45,526 nucleotides of DNA from a virus. The notes under the pieces are model-generated. The model did no database searches and was not told where the DNA came from. It was given only the letters and a program-made list of their open reading frames with translations. The stretch is taken from positions 1 through 45,526 of IMG/VR virus record IMGVR_UViG_3300047472_000308. One strand, 5' to 3'. Position 1 is the stretch's first letter. Every line of letters starts with the position of its first letter. The position numbers were made by a program, and so were the translations under genes. This document shows, in pieces, positions 14,860 to 22,211 of the stretch.

Positions 14860-15848
14860 GCGCCAACAGCAAGATCGAGTGGACGGACCACACGTTCAAC
14901 CCATGGATCGGGTGCACCAAGGTCTCTATCGCGGCCACGGGCGGCGGTGGGTGTGACCACTGCTACGCCGAGGTGAGCACGCCGGCGCGAGTCCTGCGCA
15001 GCAAGGGCGACGAAACCTGGGGCGCCCGCGCACCGCGCGTTCGAACGAGCGAGGCGAACTGGAAGCTGCCGAGACGCTGGAACGCACAGCACGAAGCCTT
15101 CTTCGCACAGCACGGCCGCCGCCAGCGCGTGTTCTGCGCCAGTCTCGCCGACGTGTTCGACAACGCGGTTGATCCTATGTGGCGGAGCGAGTTGTTCATT
15201 CTTATCAGCGAGACGCCCAACCTCGATTGGCTCCTGCTCACGAAGCGAATCGGCAATGTGCAGGCCATGCTGCCGGTCTGGTACCGGGATCCCGCCGCAT
15301 GGGAGGGCGGCAACGGCCGGGCGCATGCGAACGTTTGGATCGGCGCCACCGTCGTGAACCAGGCGGAGGCCGACCGCGACATCCCCAAGCTGCTGGACGT
15401 ACCCGCCGCGAAGCGCTTCCTGAGCATGGAGCCGCTGCTGGGGCCGGTGGATCTGCAGAAGTCGTGCACGGCTCGCTGCCCGAACGGCGACTGCTTCCCG
15501 CACAGTTCCGGCCACCGCGTCGTGGTGGATTCCGAGAGCGGCGGCCTTTGTCTTGAATGCATCTGCTCGCGGCTCAACGGCCTGCACTGGGTGATCGTCG
15601 GCGGCGAGAGCGGGCCAGGCGCGCGGCCCATGCATCCCGACTGGGCGCGAGCCCTGCGCGATCAGTGCGCGGCCGCCGGCGTGCCCTTCTTGTTCAAACA
15701 ATGGGGGGAGTGGTTGCCTGCGCTACAGGACGGCGATCCCAATGCGAGCACATGGGAGGTCAATGCCAGCGACTCGCCAATCAAGGTCGGCAAGAAGGCC
15801 GCCGGACGGCTGCTCGATGGCCGCACGCATGACAAGGTGCCAGCGTGA
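14856..15848 (+). CDS. Phage Gp37/Gp68 family protein (DUF5131)
   Basis: 330 aa. The family signature is plain: KIEWTDHTFNPWIGCTKV, then CDHCYAE, SLADVFDN, DWLLLTKRI, ANVWIGATVVNQ, FLSMEPLLGP and WVIVGGESGPGARPM. The Cys set at the start resembles radical-SAM clusters, but here an extra Gly-rich run (ATGGGG) splits the first Cys from the CxxC pair compared with the usual GCTKVSPGCDNCYAE. A Cys-rich insert (CTARCPNGDC) lies near residue 205. The activity of the family is unknown. It is paired with an ASCH-like gene, a common phage couple. Confidence 0.88.
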   Translation: MSANSKIEWTDHTFNPWIGCTKVSIAATGGGGCDHCYAEVSTPARVLRSKGDETWGARAPRVRTSEANWKLPRRWNAQHEAFFAQHGRRQRVFCASLADVFDNAVDPMWRSELFILISETPNLDWLLLTKRIGNVQAMLPVWYRDPAAWEGGNGRAHANVWIGATVVNQAEADRDIPKLLDVPAAKRFLSMEPLLGPVDLQKSCTARCPNGDCFPHSSGHRVVVDSESGGLCLECICSRLNGLHWVIVGGESGPGARPMHPDWARALRDQCAAAGVPFLFKQWGEWLPALQDGDPNASTWEVNASDSPIKVGKKAAGRLLDGRTHDKVPA

Positions 15849-16495
15849 AAGAACACGGCACCCTCTTCAAGCCCGAGATGGTGCGCGCCCTGCTGCGCCA
15901 GTCTGACCCGAAGTCCCAGACGCGCCGACTGTTCACGCGGCACAACAGCCGCGTCGACGGCGCGCGCGCGTCGCCGGCGCTCTGGGCCGATCTCAACTTC
16001 GACGAAGCGTGGGTCGACAACGGGCCGTCGCCTGCCGGCAATCCTGGCCCGTACCTCAAGGTGCCACGTCGTAGCGACAGCGAGACAGTGCACAGGGTGT
16101 ACGCGACGATCGAGCCCGGCGATCGGCTATGGGTACGCGAGACGCACTGCGACGCGCGCGGCGGCATGGCTGGCCGCGTGCTGTTCCGCGCTGATGGCGA
16201 CGTCGCCTGCAAATGGACGCCCGGTATTCACATGCCTCGCGTGCTCAGCCGCATCCTGCTCGAAGTCCTCGAGGTCCGCATCCAGCGGCTCCAGCAGATC
16301 AACGAGTCGGACTCCAAGGCCGAGGGGTGCGCGCCTGCGTGGCTGGACGCCGACGACGGGGTCACCGTGCATGCGCAAGCGCAACCCACTTACAGGCGCG
16401 GCTATGCGCGACTATGGCGCGAGATCCACGGCGATGCCAGCTGGGAAGGCAATCCGTGGGTGCGCGCGTTCGTGTTTCGCGGGCTCAAGCCATGA
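15845..16495 (+). CDS. Phage ASCH-like protein
   Basis: 216 aa, ATGA overlap with the Gp37/Gp68 gene. The recurring features of this phage family are present: TLFKPEMVRALLRQSDPKSQTRRLF at the start, GDRLWVRETHC in the middle, HMPRVLSRILLEVLEVRIQRLQQI, then WREIHGDASWEGNPWVRAFVF at the end. These proteins share the ASCH/PUA-like barrel thought to bind RNA or modified nucleic acid. Constant pairing with DUF5131 proteins suggests joint action on nucleic acid; that is inference. Confidence 0.8.
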   Translation: MKEHGTLFKPEMVRALLRQSDPKSQTRRLFTRHNSRVDGARASPALWADLNFDEAWVDNGPSPAGNPGPYLKVPRRSDSETVHRVYATIEPGDRLWVRETHCDARGGMAGRVLFRADGDVACKWTPGIHMPRVLSRILLEVLEVRIQRLQQINESDSKAEGCAPAWLDADDGVTVHAQAQPTYRRGYARLWREIHGDASWEGNPWVRAFVFRGLKP

Positions 16496-16878
16496 AGCGG
16501 GGTCTGACGCACGCCGAGGCGATTGAGTACGTCGGCGTCAAGCGCCGCACATTCGACGACGTGTGGCGGCCCAAGCTGGCGCCGATGCGCCAGGGCAGTT
16601 GCCTGATCTTCGACCGCCTCGACCTTGATCGGGTGTTCGACGAATTCAAGGCCGCGGCGGCCACGCCGGCGATGAACGATGACGCCGGCGCCACCCGGCC
16701 CCACAATGGCGCCCGGAACGGACGGCCCATTCAAGAAAGAGGAGAAAGTAAATGGGCCAAACAACTCGGGGTATCTACCCCGGTGAGAACGGAACCTGGC
16801 AGGTCGACAAGTGGTGGCGCGGCGATCGATTTCGCCAGCGTGGCTTCGGCAGTTTTGAAGAGGCGGAACGCTGGCTGA
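16492..16878 (+). CDS. Excisionase-like HTH protein
   Basis: 128 aa, ATGA overlap with the ASCH-like gene. Residues ~3-55 fit a winged-helix/AlpA-type fold (LTHAEAIEYVGVKRRTFDDVW, GSCLIFDRLDLDRVFDEF). The tail (PIQERGESKWAK, VRTEPGRSTSGGAAIDFAS, LKRRNAG) recurs in proteins placed directly before integrases of temperate phages. It overlaps the integrase gene by 127 nt in another frame, tying excisionase and integrase levels together. Role as directionality factor inferred from fold and place. Confidence 0.75.
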   Translation: MKRGLTHAEAIEYVGVKRRTFDDVWRPKLAPMRQGSCLIFDRLDLDRVFDEFKAAAATPAMNDDAGATRPHNGARNGRPIQERGESKWAKQLGVSTPVRTEPGRSTSGGAAIDFASVASAVLKRRNAG

Positions 16879-17933
16879 TCGATCGGCTGGCGGCCAGGCG
16901 CGAAATCGTGGTGCATGGCGCGCGCGAGATCCGCAGCTTCGAGGCCGCCGCAGCGCACTACGTGACGCTCAACCAGGACAAGACTTCAATCGAGACGGAG
17001 ATCCACCTTCTGAAGAGCGTCATGCCGAGCATCGGATCGTTGGAGCTACATCAGGTCCACGACGCCACCCTGGCGCCGTATGTGGCTGCGCGCCTGGCCG
17101 TGGGACGATCGCACAAGACGGTCAACCTAGCGCTGGGCGTCGTCCGCCGAATCCTCAACTTGTCGGCCACAAGCTGGCGGGACGAGGCCGGGCGTACATG
17201 GCTTCAGCAGGCGCCGAAGATCACGATGCTGCCGCTGGTCGGGTTCCAACGCGAACCTCGCCCCATCACCTGGGGTGAGCAGCGCAAGCTGCTGCCGGCG
17301 CTGCCAGACCACCTGGCTCGCATGTCGTTGTTCACCCTGAACACCGGTGTACGCGACGACGTGGTCTGCAACCTCCGGTGGGCCTGGGAGATCAAGGTGC
17401 CCGAGCTGGGCATCTCGGTGTTCGAGGTGCCGAGGCAGCATGTGAAGGGCAAGCGCCAGGCGCGGGTGCTGGTGTGCAACAGCGTCGCCCAGTCGATCAT
17501 TGAGTCCGCACGTGGCCAGCACGCAGAGTTCGTCTTTGTATGGCGCCGCGAGCGGGTGAAGAACGTTGACCAGGCGCCGGCGATGCCGTACCGGCCGATA
17601 GCGTTGATGAGCAACAACGGCTGGATGCGTGGCCGGGCGAAGGCCGGGTTGGCCGACCTACACGTCCACGACCTGCGCCACACAGTGGGCATGCGCCTGC
17701 GGGAAGCGGGTGTTTCCGAGGCCACGCGGGCGGACATCCTGTGGCACTCGACCGGGTCGATGACCAACCACTACAGCGTGGCCCAGATCGCCGAGCTGCA
17801 TGCGGCGCTGGAGGCGATCAAGGCCGACTCGGGGCGGTGGAACAAGAGCCTGGCGACGCTCCGCCGCGAACAGGAAGAGGGACGGCAGGACGTGAGTCCC
17901 CCAGAAGTCCCCCGACAAAAGAAAACAGCCTAG
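16752..17933 (+). CDS. int: Tyrosine-family integrase
   Basis: 393 aa, complete. The catalytic set of tyrosine recombinases is visible: R201 in NTGVRDDVV, K in HVKGKRQ (~232-234), H306/R309 in HDLRH, H332 in LWHSTG, nucleophile Y341 in NHYSVA. The N-terminal ~60 residues (GIYPGENGTWQVDKWW onward) form an arm-binding domain, then a core-binding domain. The gene stops 39 bp before the tRNA-Arg 3' half used as attachment core. The start ATG 16752 has GAGG upstream and overlaps the excisionase-like gene. The protein joins phage attP to the host tRNA gene and reverses this with the excisionase. Confidence 0.95.
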   Translation: MGQTTRGIYPGENGTWQVDKWWRGDRFRQRGFGSFEEAERWLIDRLAARREIVVHGAREIRSFEAAAAHYVTLNQDKTSIETEIHLLKSVMPSIGSLELHQVHDATLAPYVAARLAVGRSHKTVNLALGVVRRILNLSATSWRDEAGRTWLQQAPKITMLPLVGFQREPRPITWGEQRKLLPALPDHLARMSLFTLNTGVRDDVVCNLRWAWEIKVPELGISVFEVPRQHVKGKRQARVLVCNSVAQSIIESARGQHAEFVFVWRRERVKNVDQAPAMPYRPIALMSNNGWMRGRAKAGLADLHVHDLRHTVGMRLREAGVSEATRADILWHSTGSMTNHYSVAQIAELHAALEAIKADSGRWNKSLATLRREQEEGRQDVSPPEVPRQKKTA

Positions 17934-17953
17934 AGGGGTGAGCCTCTAAGCTG
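17926..17953 (+). terminator. Hairpin at the integrase stop codon
   Basis: CAGC-c-TAGAGG / ggtgag / CCTCTA-a-GCTG gives a 10-bp stem with one mismatched pair, and the integrase TAG is inside the first arm. No proper T run follows (TTGATT), so it may be a weak terminator, an mRNA-stabilising end, or part of attP. Its right arm shares bases with the left 13-bp repeat of attP. Confidence 0.5.
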
Positions 17954-18045
17954 TTGATTCATAAGGAAAAAATGGTGCGGCTGGCAGGAATTGAACCCAC
18001 GACCCCTTGGTTCGTAGTTTGGTTGCCGCCGCTAAGTTGTTGATT
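17947..18045. other. attP: attP: tRNA-Arg(ACG) 3' half with flanking arm repeats
   Basis: Read on the minus strand, 18017-17973 is the last 45 nt of a tRNA: anticodon loop CTACGAA (anticodon ACG, Arg), stem strand CCAAG, variable loop, T arm with GGGTTCAATTCC, acceptor strand and encoded CCA. To its right the sequence does not pair as a tRNA 5' half, so this is an integration core and not a tRNA gene. The 13-mers TAAGCTGTTGATT (17947-17959) and TAAGTTGTTGATT (18033-18045), differing by one base, flank the core in direct orientation and are good candidates for integrase arm sites. Both arms around one core mark attP. Confidence 0.85.
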
Positions 18046-18213
18046 TAGTTGATAGCCGGGCCGTCCGTTTCATCTCATCCTGCCCTGGTTTGCGATGCCG
18101 ATCATCCGCCAGTCCCCCAAGGTCCCCCCGCGCCCCACTGCGGACCATTCCGCTAGGGTACGGCACGCTACACCGTCGACACAGGTGGGCCCGGCGTAGC
18201 GATGAATCATGCA

Positions 18214-18762
18214 TCACACCTTGGAAGGTTCGATGTGGACCACCTTGGAAAGCAGGAACTGCTGTACTGCCAGCGATTCAGGACCTTGCCACGGAACGGT
18301 GTAAAGCCCCGAATGTGGGTCAAAACGCATGTCAGTCATCAGGCGCCCCTGCCCGGAGCGATATGCATTCCAAACTCTTGGCACGTGGCGGCAGAACAAT
18401 CCGCTCCAACGACGACTCTCCACTCGATACCCCTGCAGATCTGCCACCCGGACTGCCGCCAAGCGACCCGACTTCTGGAGCTTTAACTCTGGATGCGACG
18501 ACGAAGTCATAAATAGCCGAAGCGCCTCAAAGCTACTGGCCATTGTCGAAACTGGCTGCAAGTATTCGAGCCAATGGACAGAGACGTAACTCTCACCGGG
18601 ACGCGGGGAAAAAGCCTGGGGCAACAGACTGTTACCCTGAATATCTTTCTTTCGCACCACCCGCACGACATGATGGCCCTGAGGGATTCTGCGAAAAAAC
18701 GCTAACTCCCACCATCTAAAAACACGCTCGCCGAAGGAAAGGATTGAAGTAGTTCCTTCCAA
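18214..18762 (-). CDS. Cassette protein C, hypothetical
   Basis: 182 aa from TTG 18762, with AGG 8 nt upstream; no in-frame ATG lies near. It overlaps the upstream gene by 61 nt. The core HHVVRVVRKKDIQGNSLLPQAF then SYVSVHWLEYL, and the end FDPHSGLYTVP with ESLAVQQFLLSKVV, looks like a family I have seen only as uncharacterised. Soluble and mixed alpha/beta, with no catalytic motif. Third gene of an A+T-richer cassette beside attP, typical of a moron. The start is the weakest part of the call. Confidence 0.68.
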   Translation of the reverse strand: MEGTTSILSFGERVFRWWELAFFRRIPQGHHVVRVVRKKDIQGNSLLPQAFSPRPGESYVSVHWLEYLQPVSTMASSFEALRLFMTSSSHPELKLQKSGRLAAVRVADLQGYRVESRRWSGLFCRHVPRVWNAYRSGQGRLMTDMRFDPHSGLYTVPWQGPESLAVQQFLLSKVVHIEPSKV

Positions 18763-19316
18763 TTTGCCTGCCCCCAGTTTCGTTTGACTTTTTTTCCAGA
18801 TTCAAGTGCCCATGCGTATTCGACTGTATCATCCTCAAAGAATTTGATACTGAGCATGGAATCTTGGCTAATGCGCCACGTAGCGATGAGCCGACCGTTC
18901 GAATCAGATGCGATCAATGGTGACATCTTGACTGAGTTTTCACTCAAAAACCTGTCCATTGATTCAATAGAACGCGCCGCTGGGAACGCCTCATCATCCT
19001 CCATGGCATATTTGAGCAGATCAAAAATTCGCCGACGGACTGAGTCCTTAACATCCGAACCTGAATAGGCTCCCAACTCCTCATCCGCCGCGTAAGCAGA
19101 CGCGCCTAATGCACTGTCACCGTACGAATATTCCGGCGCATACTCACTCGCAGTTGAGGGCGGCTGCCGTTGGATCACTCCGAAAGTACCTAGAGCCTTG
19201 CCCGAAGGATAGGTGAAGAACTGCGTGAGGGACTCAACAAGCGAACCCCGATTGGGTTCGCCGTCATACGGCGAGAATGAAGATGTGGCCGGCGAAAGTG
19301 CGATTGCTGTCGTCAT
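18702..19316 (-). CDS. Cassette protein B, hypothetical
   Basis: 204 aa, ATG 19316, 9 bp after the TIGR04255 gene. The N-terminal ~75 residues are Ser/Tyr/Ala-rich and probably disordered; then a helical region (DSVRRRIFDLLKYAMEDDEAF) and a C-terminal beta domain (NGRLIATWRISQDSMLSIKFF, EYAWALESGKK). The W-x-x-L-x-I-x-F-x-x-D-x-V-x-Y-x-W layout of the last domain recurs in small orphan proteins of mobile DNA. No function assigned. Base composition is lower in GC than the phage core genes, as for both neighbours. Confidence 0.72.
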   Translation of the reverse strand: MTTAIALSPATSSFSPYDGEPNRGSLVESLTQFFTYPSGKALGTFGVIQRQPPSTASEYAPEYSYGDSALGASAYAADEELGAYSGSDVKDSVRRRIFDLLKYAMEDDEAFPAARSIESMDRFLSENSVKMSPLIASDSNGRLIATWRISQDSMLSIKFFEDDTVEYAWALESGKKVKRNWGQANWKELLQSFPSASVFLDGGS

Positions 19317-19325
19317 CAGTTTTTC

Positions 19326-20117
19326 CTACGAGGTACGCTTCCAAAGACGCTGCTGCGCGTCGATGCTCGTGACCTCACAGAAGCCCTCGACGATCGCATC
19401 ATGAGCAAGCTGATACCACTCCTCTTCAGAGGACCTTAGTTGATCTGCGGGACACTGCGCTGCGAGTTCCATTCGCAGGACCGGTTGCTGCGTTTCATTA
19501 TTGCGTGCCGAGCCAATCGTGAGGGCCATCTTGCCGGGGCATTTTCTCAATTCAATATCAAATTTTATAAATCCTTGCTCAAGCCTTCCCAATTTTTCGA
19601 ATTGAGAAATGAAATCAAAATCCTTAAACAGAGCTCTTAGATCGGAGGTGTCGTTCCAATCGACACCTTTTTTGAAGACATTGATATAGGTCAAGTCCAA
19701 CCGAACTGTTTTTAATGGAGTTGCCAGTTGGCTTACAACGAACGAGTCAAGTATTTGAGAATACTTCGAAAATCCTGCAAATATCTTTTCAAACCGAATG
19801 TACTCGCGCGTTTTATCCGTCAACTGCCGCCAGTTGTAATAGAACCGATCATGCTGTAGCTGGAGCAGCTGCGTCTGCTCAGCAGATACAAACCATGCTC
19901 GTTGGCTTGGATGGTTTGCGACAAGGATCTGGATCTCCCCATTCGCCAACATCGTAGGCGGATCCATGACCGGCGGCATGCCCCGGTACTGCGGGAACTC
20001 CGCCTCCACCAAGCCCCAGAATTTACCTACGTGACCAGCGGTAAGGTCGGGCCTGGATCCGAACACGCGGCCGACGACCACTTCGTCGATTGGGGGTTTT
20101 TCGAAGGTAATGGCCAT
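19326..20117 (-). CDS. TIGR04255 family protein (cassette protein A)
   Basis: 263 aa from ATG 20117, chosen because MAITFEKPPIDEVVVGRVF is the typical start of the family. The hallmark AWFVSAEQTQLLQLQHDRFYYNW is at residues ~77-100, followed by YIRFEKIFAGFSKYSQIL. TIGR04255 members are sporadically spread among bacteria and phages, with unknown activity. It leads a three-gene operon with A+T-richer sequence between attP and the SOS region, so it is likely acquired and expressed from the prophage. A defence or exclusion role is inference. No clear Shine-Dalgarno precedes the ATG. Confidence 0.82.
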   Translation of the reverse strand: MAITFEKPPIDEVVVGRVFGSRPDLTAGHVGKFWGLVEAEFPQYRGMPPVMDPPTMLANGEIQILVANHPSQRAWFVSAEQTQLLQLQHDRFYYNWRQLTDKTREYIRFEKIFAGFSKYSQILDSFVVSQLATPLKTVRLDLTYINVFKKGVDWNDTSDLRALFKDFDFISQFEKLGRLEQGFIKFDIELRKCPGKMALTIGSARNNETQQPVLRMELAAQCPADQLRSSEEEWYQLAHDAIVEGFCEVTSIDAQQRLWKRTS

Positions 20118-20350
20118 GGGATTCGGTGGGTTGTTGGAATGTACCAGAGGAAACGCAGTTCCCAAGGCGCGATCACGTCGACTCCGGAACCATCCCTCAG
20201 ATGAAGATGATCCGTTAAATATTCAATGTGCTCCGACCTTGAGAAGACAATTTAGCAACCGGTCAAGCGCTGCGACAGTTGGCGAGGAGGCCCTCAGAAA
20301 TGGCCGGCCGCGATGAAGCGCCAATTTGACACCGAAGAGCAGAGGGGATC

Positions 20351-20563
20351 ATGGTCGAACGCACGAATCTAACGCTCAGCATGATCCGCCTGCGCTGGCG
20401 CGCAGACATCGTCCACGACGCAGAGAGTGAAGAGCAGCGGCCGGATTGTGGGCCTTGGTTCCCACGGACGCCGGAGAACCTCCGAATGCTGCGCATCATG
20501 CGACAGTACGGTATCGGGACGTTTGGCCCAGGTTCTCACTGGATCGAAGAACGCGAAGCCTGA
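20351..20563 (+). CDS. Small conserved phage protein, hypothetical
   Basis: 70 aa. GAGGGG lies 4 nt before the ATG. The second half (CGPWFPRTPENLRMLRIM, YGIGTFGPGSHWIEEREA) follows a pattern repeated in small phage proteins: GPW(F/Y)P-x-TP-x-N and GSHW(I/V)E. It is divergent from the TIGR04255 operon across a 233-bp gap with an A+T-rich patch near 20211-20255 that may hold promoters. Function unknown. Confidence 0.65.
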   Translation: MVERTNLTLSMIRLRWRADIVHDAESEEQRPDCGPWFPRTPENLRMLRIMRQYGIGTFGPGSHWIEEREA

Positions 20564-20591
20564 ACGAGCTCTCTCTGACCGAATTCAGCCT

Positions 20592-20888
20592 TCATCGGTC
20601 CGGGGTAACCTCAATGTGGGCTCCATACGGGATAACAGTCCAGCCCTCGCAGCACGCGTGGAGCGCAGCATATTCCGCCTCATCCCAAGCTTTCGCGGCA
20701 TCCAACTCCGCGTCCGTGGGCTCGTTGGCTTCGTTGAAGCCGCCTATATCCCAGCAGACCCGCGCATGCAGGCCGAGGGCGGCCTGCCATGGAGTCACGC
20801 CGGCTGAGGCGAGCGCCACGACCGCAGCGGCCAACCCGCGCGCGCGCTCTTCATCGCTCGCACCTTCGACATGTAGACGCATGACCAT
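20592..20888 (-). CDS. Hypothetical 98-aa protein
   Basis: Start at ATG 20888 (a second ATG at 20882); 13 bp after the previous leftward gene. The product is acidic and helical (ASDEERARGLAAAVVALASAGV, TDAELDAAKAWDEAEYAAL) with a short beta end (WTVIPYGAHIEVTP). No family recognised. Third and last gene of the yedK-led leftward group, converging on the plus-strand 70-aa gene. Confidence 0.6.
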   Translation of the reverse strand: MVMRLHVEGASDEERARGLAAAVVALASAGVTPWQAALGLHARVCWDIGGFNEANEPTDAELDAAKAWDEAEYAALHACCEGWTVIPYGAHIEVTPDR

Positions 20889-20901
20889 GAGGCGGTGGCG
20901 A

Positions 20902-21165
20902 TCAGGGCGCCGCGCGAAACATCGCGGTGCGCAGCGATTCAACCGCCTGCACCCGCGCATCCGAATAACCGCGTTCGCTGGCCAGAAGGCCGGCAATGGT
21001 CTGCTCAAACATGGCCTCAAAGGTTGCCGTGAGTCCCGCACGCTGCGCCTCAGGCTGCTGGCTCACCAGCGCCTTCAACAGGAAGGCCGTGAAGCCCGCC
21101 ACTACGGCGTGCTGGGACTCCAGCGAGTCCAGCCGCGCGCGCAATTCCGTGATGTCGTCCGTCAT
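20902..21165 (-). CDS. Small coiled-coil protein, hypothetical
   Basis: 87 aa, ATGA overlap with the yedK-like gene. It starts with a heptad pattern (ITELRARLDSLESQHAVV), then two helices. No recognised domain. The overlap suggests co-translation with the SRAP protein and thus shared SOS control. Confidence 0.65.
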   Translation of the reverse strand: MTDDITELRARLDSLESQHAVVAGFTAFLLKALVSQQPEAQRAGLTATFEAMFEQTIAGLLASERGYSDARVQAVESLRTAMFRAAP

Positions 21166-21866
21166 GGCGCCTCCAAGTCTCGCTGCTCTGCTAACTCCGC
21201 CGGTGGAACGATTGGGCCGGCCGCAAACGCTTCGACGGGCGTGAGCCGCAGCAGCGCGGCGGCCTCCTCCATCGTGCCAGCAAGCCAGGTGTCGACATCA
21301 GCGAGCTCGATCGGGATCACCGACCGCTTGTCCTGCTTGTCGGGCGCGAGCTTCGGATCCGGCTTGTGCATGCGGTTCATCAGCGGGTGCGCGTCGGCGT
21401 TGAGCGTGAGCATCGTGTAGCTCTCGACCACCTCCCCCGTCGCCTTGTCCGTCCAGGTGTTCCAGAGCCCGGCCAGGCCCCACGGATCGCCGTCGGCGCG
21501 GCGGAAGTTCCACCACACATTCTTGCCGCTCTCCCAATTCGGTTCGTCGAAGCTGGCGGCCGGGATGATGCAGCGCTGGCCACGCGCCCAGGGCAGCTTG
21601 TACGTGGCCTTGGCGGCCAGCTCCTCGCTGCGGGCGTTGTTCGTCGAGTATTTCAGCTTCGGCCCGTCGGCGAACCACGGCACCAGGGCCCACTGCCCGA
21701 TGACCAGTTCACGCGAGTAGTCGGCGTCATTTCGCGCGCGGCGGATGAACGGGCCGGGCGAGCGCGGGAACACACCGCGTGGCCACAGGCTGGGCTGGTT
21801 GCCGCGGCCGACGTGCCAGAAGCGCTCGACCTCGCGCTCGATCGGCGTCTCGTATCGGTTGCACAT
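21162..21866 (-). CDS. yedK: SRAP (YedK/HMCES-like) abasic-site protein
   Basis: 234 aa. Cys2 (MCNRYETP) is the residue that in YedK/HMCES forms a covalent link to abasic sites once Met is removed. Other family marks: ALVPWF, TNNARSEEL, RCIIPAASFDEPNW (active-site Glu region), SYTMLTLNADAHPLMNRMH (active-site His). The protein shields abasic sites in single-stranded DNA. The sequence belongs to the phage/plasmid branch, judging by KQDKRSVIPIEL. A perfect LexA-type box lies 26 bp upstream of its start (21892-21907), matching the name SOS response-associated. Confidence 0.9.
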   Translation of the reverse strand: MCNRYETPIEREVERFWHVGRGNQPSLWPRGVFPRSPGPFIRRARNDADYSRELVIGQWALVPWFADGPKLKYSTNNARSEELAAKATYKLPWARGQRCIIPAASFDEPNWESGKNVWWNFRRADGDPWGLAGLWNTWTDKATGEVVESYTMLTLNADAHPLMNRMHKPDPKLAPDKQDKRSVIPIELADVDTWLAGTMEEAAALLRLTPVEAFAAGPIVPPAELAEQRDLEAP

Positions 21867-21891
21867 CGGAGCATTCTGCCGCCGAAAAGCA

Positions 21892-21907
21892 CTGTATGCT
21901 CGTACAG
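21892..21907. promoter_or_regulatory. LexA-type SOS box between yedK and a 97-aa gene
   Basis: CTGT-ATGCTCGT-ACAG fits CTGT-N8-ACAG exactly, and the arms extend to ACTGTA/TACAGT (21891-21908). The right end touches the ATG at 21909. It sits between divergent genes and so can control both. LexA binding follows from the consensus known for beta- and gammaproteobacteria. Confidence 0.82.
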
Positions 21908-21908
21908 T

Positions 21909-22202
21909 ATGAAAGTCAGAATCTCGACGATGCGAAACGCCGGGAGGTGGCTCACTTGGAACGAGAAGCCCAAGGTATTCGAGGGCTCGCTGCTGTCCGG
22001 CATGAAGGGGAACGACACCCGCAGCGTGCCCGTGCTGTACGTCGGCGGGGACGCGGGGGGCCCGGTGCTGTTCGAGCCTCGCATCGCCTCGGTCCTCGGT
22101 TACGAACTCCGCATCGTAGGCCTCGAAAAGATCGAATCGGCCTGGGTGCTCCAGGAATGGCAGTGCGAGATCCTCGCGATCAAGGACGTGCCGCCGGGGT
22201 AG
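21909..22202 (+). CDS. 97-aa protein directly behind an SOS box
   Basis: ATG 21909 follows the LexA box at once and lacks a Shine-Dalgarno; ATG 21930 is an alternative. The product is a compact beta-rich protein (STMRNAGRWLTWNEKPKVFE, VPVLYVGGDAGGPVLFEPR, SAWVLQEWQCEILAI). I recall similar uncharacterised proteins in Burkholderiales but give no function. Since the phage repressor cannot self-cleave, an SOS-induced antirepressor must be considered for this gene; that is a hypothesis only. Confidence 0.62.
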   Translation: MKVRISTMRNAGRWLTWNEKPKVFEGSLLSGMKGNDTRSVPVLYVGGDAGGPVLFEPRIASVLGYELRIVGLEKIESAWVLQEWQCEILAIKDVPPG

Positions 22203-22211
22203 GATTTGCCG

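Noticed and set aside
17926-17953. A strong rho-independent terminator after int
   Set aside because: The stem is good but there is no T run; it is listed as a hairpin with low confidence.
17973-18017. A tRNA-Arg gene
   Set aside because: Only the 3' half from the anticodon loop is present; the sequence beyond does not supply the 5' acceptor or D arm, so it is an attachment core.
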